From the NCBI GenBank assembly GCA_034189695.1, contig JAXHUA010000040.1, forward strand, positions 1-17,513: a stretch of DNA of 17,513 bases. The letters are read 5' to 3'. Under the pieces are notes generated by a model that made no database searches, had not been told where the DNA came from, and saw only the letters and a list, made by a program, of their open reading frames with translations. Positions within the stretch are counted from its first letter, which is position 1; each line of letters opens with the position of its first letter. Position numbers and translations under genes: made by a program. Positions 7,501 through 13,808 of this stretch are shown one piece after another. The DNA is from JAXHUA01 sp034189695. Lineage in GTDB: Bacteria; Chloroflexota; Dehalococcoidia; E44-bin15.

Positions 7501-8668
7501 TCTCGTTCTTAATCAGGTCAGCCCCCACGAAGCTGCCGACCAGATAGCGGCCCGAGCCAGTGATTCCCACACCGGCTATGGTGGCGTTGTCGGCGATGTC
7601 CTTCAGCAGGTTCCGAAAGACCTCCTTGACGGCCTCCACCGGTCTGCCCGCCGTCATGAGGTAGTTCTTGGCCAGCACCGTGGCGCCCGACTCATCGAGT
7701 ATAACTGCCTTGGTGCTGGTGGAGCCTATATCTATGCCCAGGTATCCCGTGAAGGGTCCGTCTATTCGCGGGGCCACCCAGCCCTCGTGCTGGCTCACCA
7801 CCTCCAGCCTCGGCATCTCGTAGTACCGCTGCCTGCTGTCGACCACCGGCAGTTCTGTCACCCTGGAGGCCTTCCCGCTCTCCCTCGCCAGAAGGGCCGA
7901 CCCGAGGGCCTCAACGTGCCAGTACCCGTCGGGGACGATGATATGCACCTCGTGCCCGTTCCTGGCCGACACCGCCTCATTTAGCGCCTTCAGGACCGCG
8001 CTATTAGCGGCGACACCGCCCACGAAATAGATCGGCTCCTTGAAGCTTCCCTTCTTGAGCGACACCACCATGCGGGCGATGCTCTCGCAGAGGGCGTATA
8101 GCATAGCCGGCATCTGCACGCCCTTTTGCTGAAGATGGATGAGGTCGGTCTTGGCGAAAACGCTGCACCGGGCGGCAATCCGCGGCGGCGTATCATCGCA
8201 TTCGAGCGCTATGCGGGCGAAGTCCTCAATGGGGATGCCGATGCGGTACGCCTGCTGCTCAACGAACCTGCCCGTGCCAGCGGCACACAGGGAGTTTGAC
8301 GCCACCTTCCACGGCTTCTTGAGTCCGTCCTCCAGCTCTATCACGTAGGACGTCTGGCCGCCGATGTGGAGTATGGTCTTGACGTCCGGGTGAGAGTGAA
8401 GCAGTCCGGAAGCTATCGCCAGCGAGCTGCTGTACACCGCCCAGTTGAGCTCCGCTGGTATGACCCCTCTGCCAGAGCCGGATACTCCAGCAGCGGGTAT
8501 GTCCGCCAAGTCGAACTCGGAGCCGAGCCTCGAAATAAGTGACGCCACCGCAGCATTGGGACTGGAGGTGACTCGCTCGCCGTCAAGCTTGACCGTCCTA
8601 CTGTCTTCATCGACGAGAACAAGCTTGGCGTTGACTGAACCGATGTCTAGACCGAGGGAATACTTCAT
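4502..8668 (-). CDS. Giant fused acyl-CoA dehydratase activase: two BadF/BcrA-type ATPase domains plus DUF2229/dehydratase-like C-terminal part
   Basis: This 1388-residue protein contains two ASKHA-fold activase domains. The first has GLDIGS (6-11), HIGGQTS (101-107), CAAGTGRF (128-135) and RCSVFAK (167-173); the second has GIDIGSTSTK (311-320), EIGGQDSK (408-415), CAAGTGSF (433-440) and RCAAF (473-477). The cysteine pairs C128/C168 and C433/C474 occupy the usual positions for the [4Fe-4S] cluster bridging an activase dimer. A cysteine cluster CKLCDNNC (593-600) with C619 follows, then a CoA-activase DUF2229/2-hydroxyacyl-CoA dehydratase subunit-like region with cysteines at 705 (DSCFPVK), 747, 905, 916, 1037, 1072 and 1325 (PHGCMPGG). 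Known activases use ATP hydrolysis to push one low-potential electron into a partner iron-sulfur enzyme. Here activator and acceptor-like modules sit in one chain, and no hgdA/hgdB-type dehydratase genes are nearby, so the substrate is unknown. Anaerobic or microaerobic function is implied. Confidence 0.9.
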   Translation of the reverse strand: MKYSLGLDIGSVNAKLVLVDEDSRTVKLDGERVTSSPNAAVASLISRLGSEFDLADIPAAGVSGSGRGVIPAELNWAVYSSSLAIASGLLHSHPDVKTILHIGGQTSYVIELEDGLKKPWKVASNSLCAAGTGRFVEQQAYRIGIPIEDFARIALECDDTPPRIAARCSVFAKTDLIHLQQKGVQMPAMLYALCESIARMVVSLKKGSFKEPIYFVGGVAANSAVLKALNEAVSARNGHEVHIIVPDGYWHVEALGSALLARESGKASRVTELPVVDSRQRYYEMPRLEVVSQHEGWVAPRIDGPFTGYLGIDIGSTSTKAVILDESGATVLAKNYLMTAGRPVEAVKEVFRNLLKDIADNATIAGVGITGSGRYLVGSFVGADLIKNEITAQTRAAADIEPDADIIEIGGQDSKLVIKRNGVVVDYQMNKACAAGTGSFIDELAEQLGVHVQDGQFARLAFEAPYTIDLGSRCAAFMGQAVASAQQEGVPLGVITGSLSNSIAANYLSKVLGNRKLGDRVVLTGAVFYNDAVVSAFKRALEGKTIIIPQHKEVSGAIGAALLAKQVMVGKKTRFKGFQAVIDSEPKITTFTCKLCDNNCTISRMEIPGEKPTFYGSRCDLFDSTISHEKMTTAFDEREKLLFKDYRENVGTGPLVGIPRALLVYDYAPLLIGFLNELGAKVVISSKTTKHITEQAVELSYTDSCFPVKLLHGHADSLLEKGVDYILYPSAIRMGPKEGDSNQKYTCPLIQASPYIIRQALNLGGRLVIPSIDFSHGDEETVSSLADCAAQMGFSRRKGKKAGMAGVKAQREFEAAEGEVGKRLLQRVREGDELGVVLLSRSYMSQDSGANLGIAEKLAQLGVVPIPLSFLPLESVNIYDYSDRPYWFYEGKFIAGAAITSEDPCLFGLALTNFGCGPNSFILNIVEDIMGGKPLGELEIDEHAAEAGIVTRLEAFVDTISEFATSKSKVPGWDEKAYRSAPITLNSKKTMLVPRMAPGAEAMAAAMEAFGVRAIAMPASTEESLLYSNKVTRGTECLPYRVTLGDFLKFFDENGKDVKHVEGFMPSAFGPCRFGKYVVEQARILREMGFDLSMRTTVSNNAYRDMGLGAGFERLAWRGIVAFDYLQRLLWRTRPYEKEMGSADELFDVYTGRVAERMRKREAFDDVLRDAVAAFGAAVDPQQPKRPLVAINGEIFLRSNEFSNSYLVRACEKAGLEVVVSSVGEWVKYIQHRSIEDGVSDRSLKKIVSGLVRRHLLKTDEESVAASFEGLSHMGEPPTTEILSFSEKYLSPKCGSEAVLSIGSGVEWLENPRFAGVISVMPHGCMPGGIVAAMSESLSTAHGKPWINLTYDGFIETTNLERINNFAEIIRFCSASDAVAGQPVHLSE

Positions 8669-8695
8669 CTTTCGAGCCGCGTGCAGACCGCTAGC

Positions 8696-8725
8696 ATCTT
8701 AGCATATAAGCTGCTATTCTTTCAA
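8696..8725 (-). promoter_or_regulatory. Putative sigma-70 promoter for the fused activase gene
   Basis: On the minus strand, TTGAAA (8725-8720) and TAAGAT (8701-8696) are separated by 18 bp, in a locally AT-rich patch between otherwise GC-rich genes. Transcription would start near 8689, about 20 nt before the activase ATG at 8668. The hexamers are imperfect, so this is a reasonable but unproven call. Confidence 0.5.
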
Positions 8726-8862
8726 TACGAGACCGTCGCTTCACCCATTCTACACCATGCAGCAACGGGTGTTCGTCACCCCAGCATACAGTCCAAACAG
8801 GACGACTTCTGGCATGGTGCCCGACTGCAAGCGGCCAGGGCACAAAGGGGAGAAGGAGCAAG

Positions 8863-9147
8863 ATGAGCCGCACCAACGCCAACGACGAAAGGACACCTGG
8901 CGAGCGGATGGCCGAAGAGGACATGGTCCGCGAGCGCCTGGACGAGTCGGGCAACAGGTGGAGAAAGGTCTACTTCGGAGGCGGCTCCCACTTCAGGAAC
9001 TGGCTCGGCCAGGTCATCGAACTCCGCGGACAGGACAACGTGGAGGTGGAAGAGGTCGATTCCGCCGGCTTCCAGTGTTTCGCCGACAGCGGTGAGAAGC
9101 TCTACCGGATATGGGTGAGAGAGGGCGACAACGAAGAGGTGAGTTGA
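8863..9147 (+). CDS. Small charged protein of unknown function (94 aa)
   Basis: I do not recognise a family. The ORF has a good ribosome-binding site (GGGGAGAAGGAG, about 8848-8859) just before ATG 8863. The first ~30 residues are very polar (MSRTNANDERTPGERMAEED) and look disordered. Residues ~29-86 form a compact-looking segment with aromatics at regular places: SGNRWRKVYFGGGSHFRNW, then a beta-like stretch IELRGQDNVEVEEV, a single Cys72, and KLYRIWVRE. The protein is acidic overall and has no signal peptide or membrane segment. It stands alone between the divergent activase gene and the convergent nitronate-monooxygenase-like gene, so context gives no function. The RBS and coherent composition make it a likely real gene. 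Confidence 0.7.
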   Translation: MSRTNANDERTPGERMAEEDMVRERLDESGNRWRKVYFGGGSHFRNWLGQVIELRGQDNVEVEEVDSAGFQCFADSGEKLYRIWVREGDNEEVS

Positions 9148-9188
9148 GGACGGCGACGGAGCCGGGCGAGCTGCTGCGGCGCCCCTTG

Positions 9189-10181
9189 TCAGCCGACCAG
9201 GCTACCCAGGTTGCCCTCCACTCGCAGCATCTCCTCCGCTTCGCCGACCATGGCGTCAATCAACTCCCTGACGCTGACCACGCTGTCAATGACTCCCACC
9301 GCCAGTGAGCCCCCCGCCATCCTGAGCGCCACCTCGGGGTCATAGTCCCGGTAGTCGTCCGGCAGGGCGGGCTCGACGTCCGGCGAGTCGCTGACAAACA
9401 CCATTTCCAGCCGCCGAAGCCATTCGCCCATCGGCAGCTTGCCCCTCTCCTTCATCACACGCTCGTACTCCTCGGGCTTCGGCGGCGCAAGGGCGCGCTC
9501 GCGGTACGTGCGGTCCCACGCATGCGCATCCACCAGCGCCTGCTTGTATCGCTCGGAGATGGGGCATTCCCTGGTCGCCATGAAGCGTGTCCCCATGTAG
9601 ACCCCCTCAGCGCCCATCGCCAGGGCGGCCAGAAAGCCTCGCGCATCACCTATTCCCCCGGCCGCGATGACCGGTACCTTCAGCAGCCTCACGGCACTGG
9701 TAATCGCAATGAGTGTGGGCAGCTGGTGGATGCTCTTGAATCCAGCGCCCTCGAGGCCCACCAGGACCACCGCATCGGCGCCCTGCCGCTCAGCGGCTAC
9801 GGCATGGTGCACGGTGGCCACCTTGTGCACCCATTTCAACCCGGCCTCGTGTATCCTCTTGCCGTGCTCCTCGGCGCGGTAGACAGCAGTGAAGATAACC
9901 GGCACCTTCTCCTCAATCGCCACAGCCTCCATCTCCTCGATGTTGGGGCAGACGCCTATCGACAGATTGACCCCGAAAGGCCTGTCCGTCTGGGAACGCG
10001 CCTTCCTGATATCCTCTCTCAAGCGCTCCGGCGTGCGCAACGCGCCCGCAGTGATGATTCCGAAGCCCCCTGCTTCCGAGACGGCGGCAGCCAGGGCCGA
10101 CGTCCCGAAGCCGGCAAAGGCTCCCTGGACGATGGGGTACCTGCTGCCCAAGATGTCCGTCACCCGGTTCTGCCAGTTCAT
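9189..10181 (-). CDS. Nitronate monooxygenase-like FMN-dependent TIM-barrel protein
   Basis: The 330-residue product belongs to the nitronate monooxygenase/2-nitropropane dioxygenase/FabK fold. Visible features are the N-terminal YPIVQGAFAGFGTSALAAAVSEAGGFGII, FGVNLSIG, KVATVHHAVAAERQGADAVVLVG, the phosphate-binding VPVIAAGGIGDARGFLAALAMGAEGVYMGTRF, and a helical C-terminal cap. ATG 10181 was chosen over the upstream ATG at 10280 because GGAGGAG sits 5 nt before it and because the conserved fold begins immediately after. At the site where family members normally carry EAGGH with the catalytic histidine, this protein reads GLEGAGFKS, so true nitronate oxidation is doubtful. It may be a related FMN reductase or dioxygenase. 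The gene converges with the small unknown gene, 41 bp apart. Confidence 0.85.
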   Translation of the reverse strand: MNWQNRVTDILGSRYPIVQGAFAGFGTSALAAAVSEAGGFGIITAGALRTPERLREDIRKARSQTDRPFGVNLSIGVCPNIEEMEAVAIEEKVPVIFTAVYRAEEHGKRIHEAGLKWVHKVATVHHAVAAERQGADAVVLVGLEGAGFKSIHQLPTLIAITSAVRLLKVPVIAAGGIGDARGFLAALAMGAEGVYMGTRFMATRECPISERYKQALVDAHAWDRTYRERALAPPKPEEYERVMKERGKLPMGEWLRRLEMVFVSDSPDVEPALPDDYRDYDPEVALRMAGGSLAVGVIDSVVSVRELIDAMVGEAEEMLRVEGNLGSLVG

Positions 10182-10186
10182 CATCG

Positions 10187-10193
10187 CTCCTCC
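10187..10193 (-). promoter_or_regulatory. Ribosome-binding site deciding the NMO-like start
   Basis: GGAGGAG on the minus strand lies 5 nt upstream of ATG 10181 and only 2 nt upstream of the adjacent ATG 10184, favouring 10181. The longer in-frame extension to 10280 lacks a comparable site and does not resemble the family. Confidence 0.75.
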
Positions 10194-10335
10194 GTCGTGG
10201 GCTTTGGCAAGGCCCATTATCACATCCGAGGATACGACCGTCAACCTGGACCCTGCGGCGAACCGTGCCGCGGAGATCAACCATCACCACTGGCCGCGCC
10301 GACGGCGCCGCGCCGGCGAGGGACGCGGTGTCACA

Positions 10336-10365
10336 TTGACAACAAAGACGCGTGTTTGCTATCTT
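10336..10365 (+). promoter_or_regulatory. Putative promoter for the 10537 gene
   Basis: TTGACA at 10336-10341 is a perfect -35. TATCTT at 10360-10365 follows after an 18-bp spacer and is a moderate -10. Transcription would start around 10372, giving a leader of about 165 nt before the ATG at 10537. I found no known riboswitch motif in that leader. Confidence 0.55.
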
Positions 10366-10523
10366 GGGGTACCCAGTGTCGCCCGGCGCACAGCTTCCTC
10401 AAGGGACCACAAGAAGCGTCGAGCGAGAATGCCCGGGCCGACCCGGTCCTGTGAAGCCCTGATTCATCCGGAGGCGGCCCACGTTTCACGGCAGAGATAG
10501 CTGGGTGCTGCGGTCACTGCAAT

Positions 10524-10530
10524 GGGGGGA
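10524..10530 (+). promoter_or_regulatory. Ribosome-binding site deciding the start of the 10537 gene
   Basis: GGGGGGA lies 6 nt before ATG 10537. An in-frame ATG at 10522 overlaps this site and lacks its own, so initiation at 10537 is preferred. Confidence 0.7.
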
Positions 10531-10536
10531 AGCGCA

Positions 10537-10929
10537 ATGGATGACACGAAGACATCACAGCAGGATGAATGGCTGCAGATCGCTCCACTGCTCCACGACC
10601 AGATAGCGCCGGTGATAGCCAGACTCCGCCAGGTGGACGCGGACAACCGGCCGACCGCGAGCCTCGAGGACTACCAACAGGCTGCCGAAACGTTGCCGCC
10701 CGTATTGAACGCCATCAAGAAGGTCCCGCGGCCCAAGGCGACAGTATTGCGACAGTCGAAACAGGCGTATGAGGGCGGCGTCGACGCGTTCATCAAGGCC
10801 TCAGACTGGGGTGTCAAGCACTGCATGCGGCCCAGCGAGGACCGGCTTGCCAATCTGGTCTACTTCCTCGGCCTGGGGACTGACCTCTTGGAGGAAGCCG
10901 CGAGAACCATCGCGGCGCACCGCGACTAG
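10537..10929 (+). CDS. Small helical protein of unknown function (130 aa)
   Basis: I do not recognise a family. The sequence is soluble and predicted by eye to be almost entirely helical, with heptad-like stretches such as WLQIAPLLHDQIAPVIARL, LEDYQQAAETLPPVLNAIK and LVYFLGLGTDLLEEAARTI separated by Pro/Asp-rich turns. A basic loop (KKVPRPKATVLRQSK) lies in the middle, and one Cys occurs in VKHCMRP. No signal peptide or membrane segment is evident. The start at 10537 is supported by a strong ribosome site. It is a single-gene unit with its own promoter and is followed by a hairpin that also ends the convergent acetate operon. A good promoter, RBS and terminator support it being real; function cannot be inferred. 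Confidence 0.72.
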   Translation: MDDTKTSQQDEWLQIAPLLHDQIAPVIARLRQVDADNRPTASLEDYQQAAETLPPVLNAIKKVPRPKATVLRQSKQAYEGGVDAFIKASDWGVKHCMRPSEDRLANLVYFLGLGTDLLEEAARTIAAHRD

Positions 10930-10956
10930 TCAACGAGCCGCGAAATCGAGGGGCAC

Positions 10957-10996
10957 ACAAAAAGAGGGGGAGGGCTTTCGAAGCCCTCCCCTCTTC
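10957..10996 (-). terminator. Intrinsic terminator of the acs-satP operon, shared with the convergent 10537 gene
   Basis: The arms AAGAGGGGGAGGGCTT (10962-10977) and AAGCCCTCCCCTCTT (10981-10995) pair over 15 bp with one bulged G and a 3-nt loop. On the minus strand the hairpin runs into TTTTTGTGTG, a proper T-tract, so it best stops transcription coming from satP. On the plus strand it lies 33 bp after the 10537 gene stop and has only TTC after it, so it is a weaker plus-strand terminator. Confidence 0.85.
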
Positions 10997-11132
10997 ACGC
11001 GGTACGTAAGGCCATGTCCTCAACCCGCCTCCCGACTAGTGACCAGGTTGAGCCTTGACATCAGCCTTTCCTGGCTAGCGCTATCGCGGCTGTCGCCGCT
11101 GCATGTCTGCTGTTACTACTACTCCTTCACCT

Positions 11133-11699
11133 CTAAGTGCGTTCGCCCAGCGGCAGGATCTGCCTGCCATGTACCGTGTTGATGAGTATCCCCGCTGACG
11201 TGTACCACGCGATCAGCGCGGTGAGGATGCCCTCGTATCCGGCGATGGTGTGGAAGATGGGGCTCCACTCACCGATAGCCAGCAGGAAGAAGAGAATGGT
11301 CAGCGTGACGAACACCGCTGTCACCGCCTTCGACAGCTTGAAGGAAGCCACAGTGGCATAGCCGGTGAACAGACCCCAGGCGATGAACAGGACGGCCATT
11401 CCCTCACGCGGCACAGCGGGTATCACACCTGCCATTTCCAGGATAACCATCACCGCGAGAGCCATCCAGAAAGCGCCAAAGGAGGAGAAACAGGTCGCGC
11501 CGAAGGTGTCGCCTCGTTTCACATCCCACATCCCAGCGCAAAACTGGGCCAACCCACCATAGAAGATTCCCAGGGGCAACACCATACCGAGGTTGTCTGC
11601 CGAGATCAGGCCAGCATTGACGATGTTGAGGACAAAGGTGGTCAATGCGAAGCCGCCTAATCCCAAGGCCCCTGGATTGGCCAATTTGTTCTCTGGCAT
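11133..11699 (-). CDS. satP: Acetate/succinate uptake transporter, GPR1/FUN34/YaaH (SatP) family
   Basis: This 188-residue inner-membrane protein has the family's N-terminal signature in the form NPGALGLGGFALTTF (residues 8-22) and six hydrophobic segments, matching the usual ~190-residue hexameric acetate channel/transporter. Other characteristic stretches are GIFYGGLAQFCAGMWDVKRGDTFGATCFSSFGAFWM and the final transmembrane segment with WYTSAGILI. The family moves acetate, with some members also moving succinate, across the cytoplasmic membrane. It lies 117 bp downstream of acs on the same strand with no terminator seen between, and the operon's terminator is at 10957-10996. This pairing gives uptake plus activation of acetate. 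The ribosome site before ATG 11699 is weak. The Gly in place of Ala in the NPAxLGL motif is a small deviation. Confidence 0.93.
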   Translation of the reverse strand: MPENKLANPGALGLGGFALTTFVLNIVNAGLISADNLGMVLPLGIFYGGLAQFCAGMWDVKRGDTFGATCFSSFGAFWMALAVMVILEMAGVIPAVPREGMAVLFIAWGLFTGYATVASFKLSKAVTAVFVTLTILFFLLAIGEWSPIFHTIAGYEGILTALIAWYTSAGILINTVHGRQILPLGERT

Positions 11700-11816
11700 G
11701 GGTCTTGACTACCAACCTTTCTAGCCTAGACTTTGTATCCTCTGCACAAACCTCATCACACCCACTGGAACCGCCGCTTTTCTATCGGCGTCTTCCCTGC
11801 GAACCCGACCAGGACT

Positions 11817-13808
11817 CTACGCCAGTGCCTCTCGCTCCTTGATGAGCTCGTCCACAACGCTCGAGTCGGCCAGGGTGCTGGTGTCACCAAGGTCTCCGAA
11901 CTTGCCCGCGGAGATGTTGGTGAGAATCCGCCTCATGATCTTGCCGCTCCTGGTCTTGGGCAGAGCGTTGGCGAATTGGATCTTGTCAGGCGATGCGATC
12001 GGGCCGATCTCCTTGCGAACGTGACCCACGAGCTCCTTCCTGAGGTCGTCAGACCCGTCGAGCCCGGCCTTCAGGACCACGAAGGCATAGATGCCCTGTC
12101 CCTTGACCTCATGGGGCATGCCGACAACCGCCGCCTCAGCGACCTTTGCATGGGACACCAGTGCGCTCTCGACCTCGGCCGTTCCAATCCGGTGGCCGGA
12201 TACGTTGATGACGTCGTCGATGCGGCCCATCAACCAGTAGTACCCGTCCTCGTCCACCCTGGCGCCGTCTCCGCTGGTGTACACGCCCGGGAAGCGGACG
12301 AAGTAGGTCTCCTTGAACCTCGCTGGGTCGCGATACACACCCCTCATCAGCCCGGGCCACGGCCGCTTGATGACCAGGTAGCCGCCCTCATTAGCGTCGG
12401 CAGGACTGCCATCCTCCCTCACCACCTCCGGTACAACACCCGGCATGGGGAAGGTGGCCGAGCCCGGCTTGAGCGGTGTCGCGCCCGGCACCGGCGAAAT
12501 CAGAATGCCGCCGGTCTCAGTCTGCCACCACGTGTCCATGATCGGCCGCTCACCCCCGCCCACGTTGATGTGGTACCACATCCAGGCCTCGGGATTGATG
12601 GGCTCACCCACTGAACCCAACACGCGCAGAGAACTCAGATCGCGCTTCCTGGGCCACTCATCGCCTTCGCGCATGAGCGCGCGGATGGCGGTCGGGGCGG
12701 TGTAGAAGATGTTGATCTGGTACTTCTCCACGATCTCCCAGAACCTGTCCGGCTGCGGATAGGTGGGTACCCCCTCGAACATGACGCTCGTCGCCCCGTG
12801 GGCCAGCGGCCCATAGACGATGTAGCTGTGGCCCGTCACCCAGCCAATGTCCGCCGTGCACCAGTAGGTGTCCTCATCCTTGACATCGAATATCCACTTG
12901 AGAGTCTCCAGGCAGAACAGCACGTAGCCCGCCTGTGTGTGCATCACTCCCTTGGGCTTCCCGGTGCTGCCGCTGGTGTACAGGATGAACAGGGGGTCCT
13001 CCGCGTCCATGACCTCAGGCTCGCACACTGCCTTGATGCCCCCGGCGCCCATTTCCTCGTGCCACCAGTAGTCACGACCCTCGACCAGAGTGACGTCGGC
13101 ATTGGCCCTCTTGACAACGATTACGTCCTTCACGTCGGGGCACGACTTGAGAGCCTGGTCGGCGTTGTCCTTGCTCCTCACAACCCGGCCACCACGATAG
13201 TACCCGTCAGAACAGACCAGTATCCTGGAGCCGCAGTCCAGAATCCTATCTCTCAGCGCCTCCGCGCTGAAACCTCCGAAAACGACGCTGTGGATGGCCC
13301 CGATTCGGGCACAGGCGAGCATGGCGATCGGCAACTCCAGAATCATGGGGAGGTAGATCGATACCAGGTCGCCCTTCTTCACGCCGTGGGCTTTCAGCAC
13401 GTTGGCGAACTTGCATACCTCGTGGTACAGCTCCTGATAAGTGAGCGTCAGGCTGTCACCTATGTCCCCCTCCCAGATCAGTGCCGCCTTGTTCTTTCTC
13501 CACGTCTTCAGATGTCTGTCCAGGCAGTTCTGCGAGACGTTCAGCTTGCCGCCCACGAACCACTCGTGCTTACCTTCCTTGAAGTCCTCGACGAGCACCT
13601 TGTCCCAGCTCTTGTACCAGTCGAGGTCTTTCTCAGCCAGCTCAGCCCAGAACTTCTCCGGGTCATCGACGGACCTCTTGTACAGCTCCCTGTACTCTTC
13701 CATGTTCCTTATGTAGGCCGTCTTGCTGAGTTCCTTCGGAGGAGGAAAGACCCTCTTCTCCTCCATCATTGAGGTAATCGACTTCGCTTGTTTCTTCTCG
13801 TCAGCCAT
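11817..13808 (-). CDS. acs: Acetyl-CoA synthetase (AMP-forming)
   Basis: This 663-residue adenylate-forming enzyme converts acetate, ATP and CoA to acetyl-CoA through acetyl-AMP in the cytoplasm. Motifs are the P-loop-like YTSGSTGKPKG (277-287), DTWWQTETGG in the acetate/adenylate pocket, the hinge/A8 region SGHRIGTAEVES, and the C-terminal TRSGKIMRR with Lys623, the catalytic lysine commonly controlled by acetylation in this family. Length is normal (about 650). The start at 13808 is supported by AAAGGAGAG (13822-13814) with a good spacer. The first ~25 residues (MADEKKQAKSITSMMEEKRV) are extra and polar. It is followed by satP, consistent with acetate scavenging. No acetyltransferase or deacetylase partner is in the window. 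Confidence 0.97.
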   Translation of the reverse strand: MADEKKQAKSITSMMEEKRVFPPPKELSKTAYIRNMEEYRELYKRSVDDPEKFWAELAEKDLDWYKSWDKVLVEDFKEGKHEWFVGGKLNVSQNCLDRHLKTWRKNKAALIWEGDIGDSLTLTYQELYHEVCKFANVLKAHGVKKGDLVSIYLPMILELPIAMLACARIGAIHSVVFGGFSAEALRDRILDCGSRILVCSDGYYRGGRVVRSKDNADQALKSCPDVKDVIVVKRANADVTLVEGRDYWWHEEMGAGGIKAVCEPEVMDAEDPLFILYTSGSTGKPKGVMHTQAGYVLFCLETLKWIFDVKDEDTYWCTADIGWVTGHSYIVYGPLAHGATSVMFEGVPTYPQPDRFWEIVEKYQINIFYTAPTAIRALMREGDEWPRKRDLSSLRVLGSVGEPINPEAWMWYHINVGGGERPIMDTWWQTETGGILISPVPGATPLKPGSATFPMPGVVPEVVREDGSPADANEGGYLVIKRPWPGLMRGVYRDPARFKETYFVRFPGVYTSGDGARVDEDGYYWLMGRIDDVINVSGHRIGTAEVESALVSHAKVAEAAVVGMPHEVKGQGIYAFVVLKAGLDGSDDLRKELVGHVRKEIGPIASPDKIQFANALPKTRSGKIMRRILTNISAGKFGDLGDTSTLADSSVVDELIKEREALA

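Noticed and set aside
4973..7984. Very long open frame (about 1000 codons) on the plus strand, antisense to the activase gene
   Set aside because: It lies fully opposite a gene with clear family motifs in frame. Long antisense frames are common in GC-rich genes with strong third-position bias, and its translation has no domain or ribosome site that I recognise.
10372..10536. Possible known riboswitch in the long leader of the 10537 gene
   Set aside because: I looked for TPP, cobalamin, glycine, c-di-GMP, c-di-AMP and preQ1 signature text and found no convincing match. It is kept only as an unexplained leader.
12798..13772. Plus-strand open frame of 324 codons opposite acs
   Set aside because: It is a shadow of the acetyl-CoA synthetase gene. 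The translation is compositionally odd and has no ribosome site.
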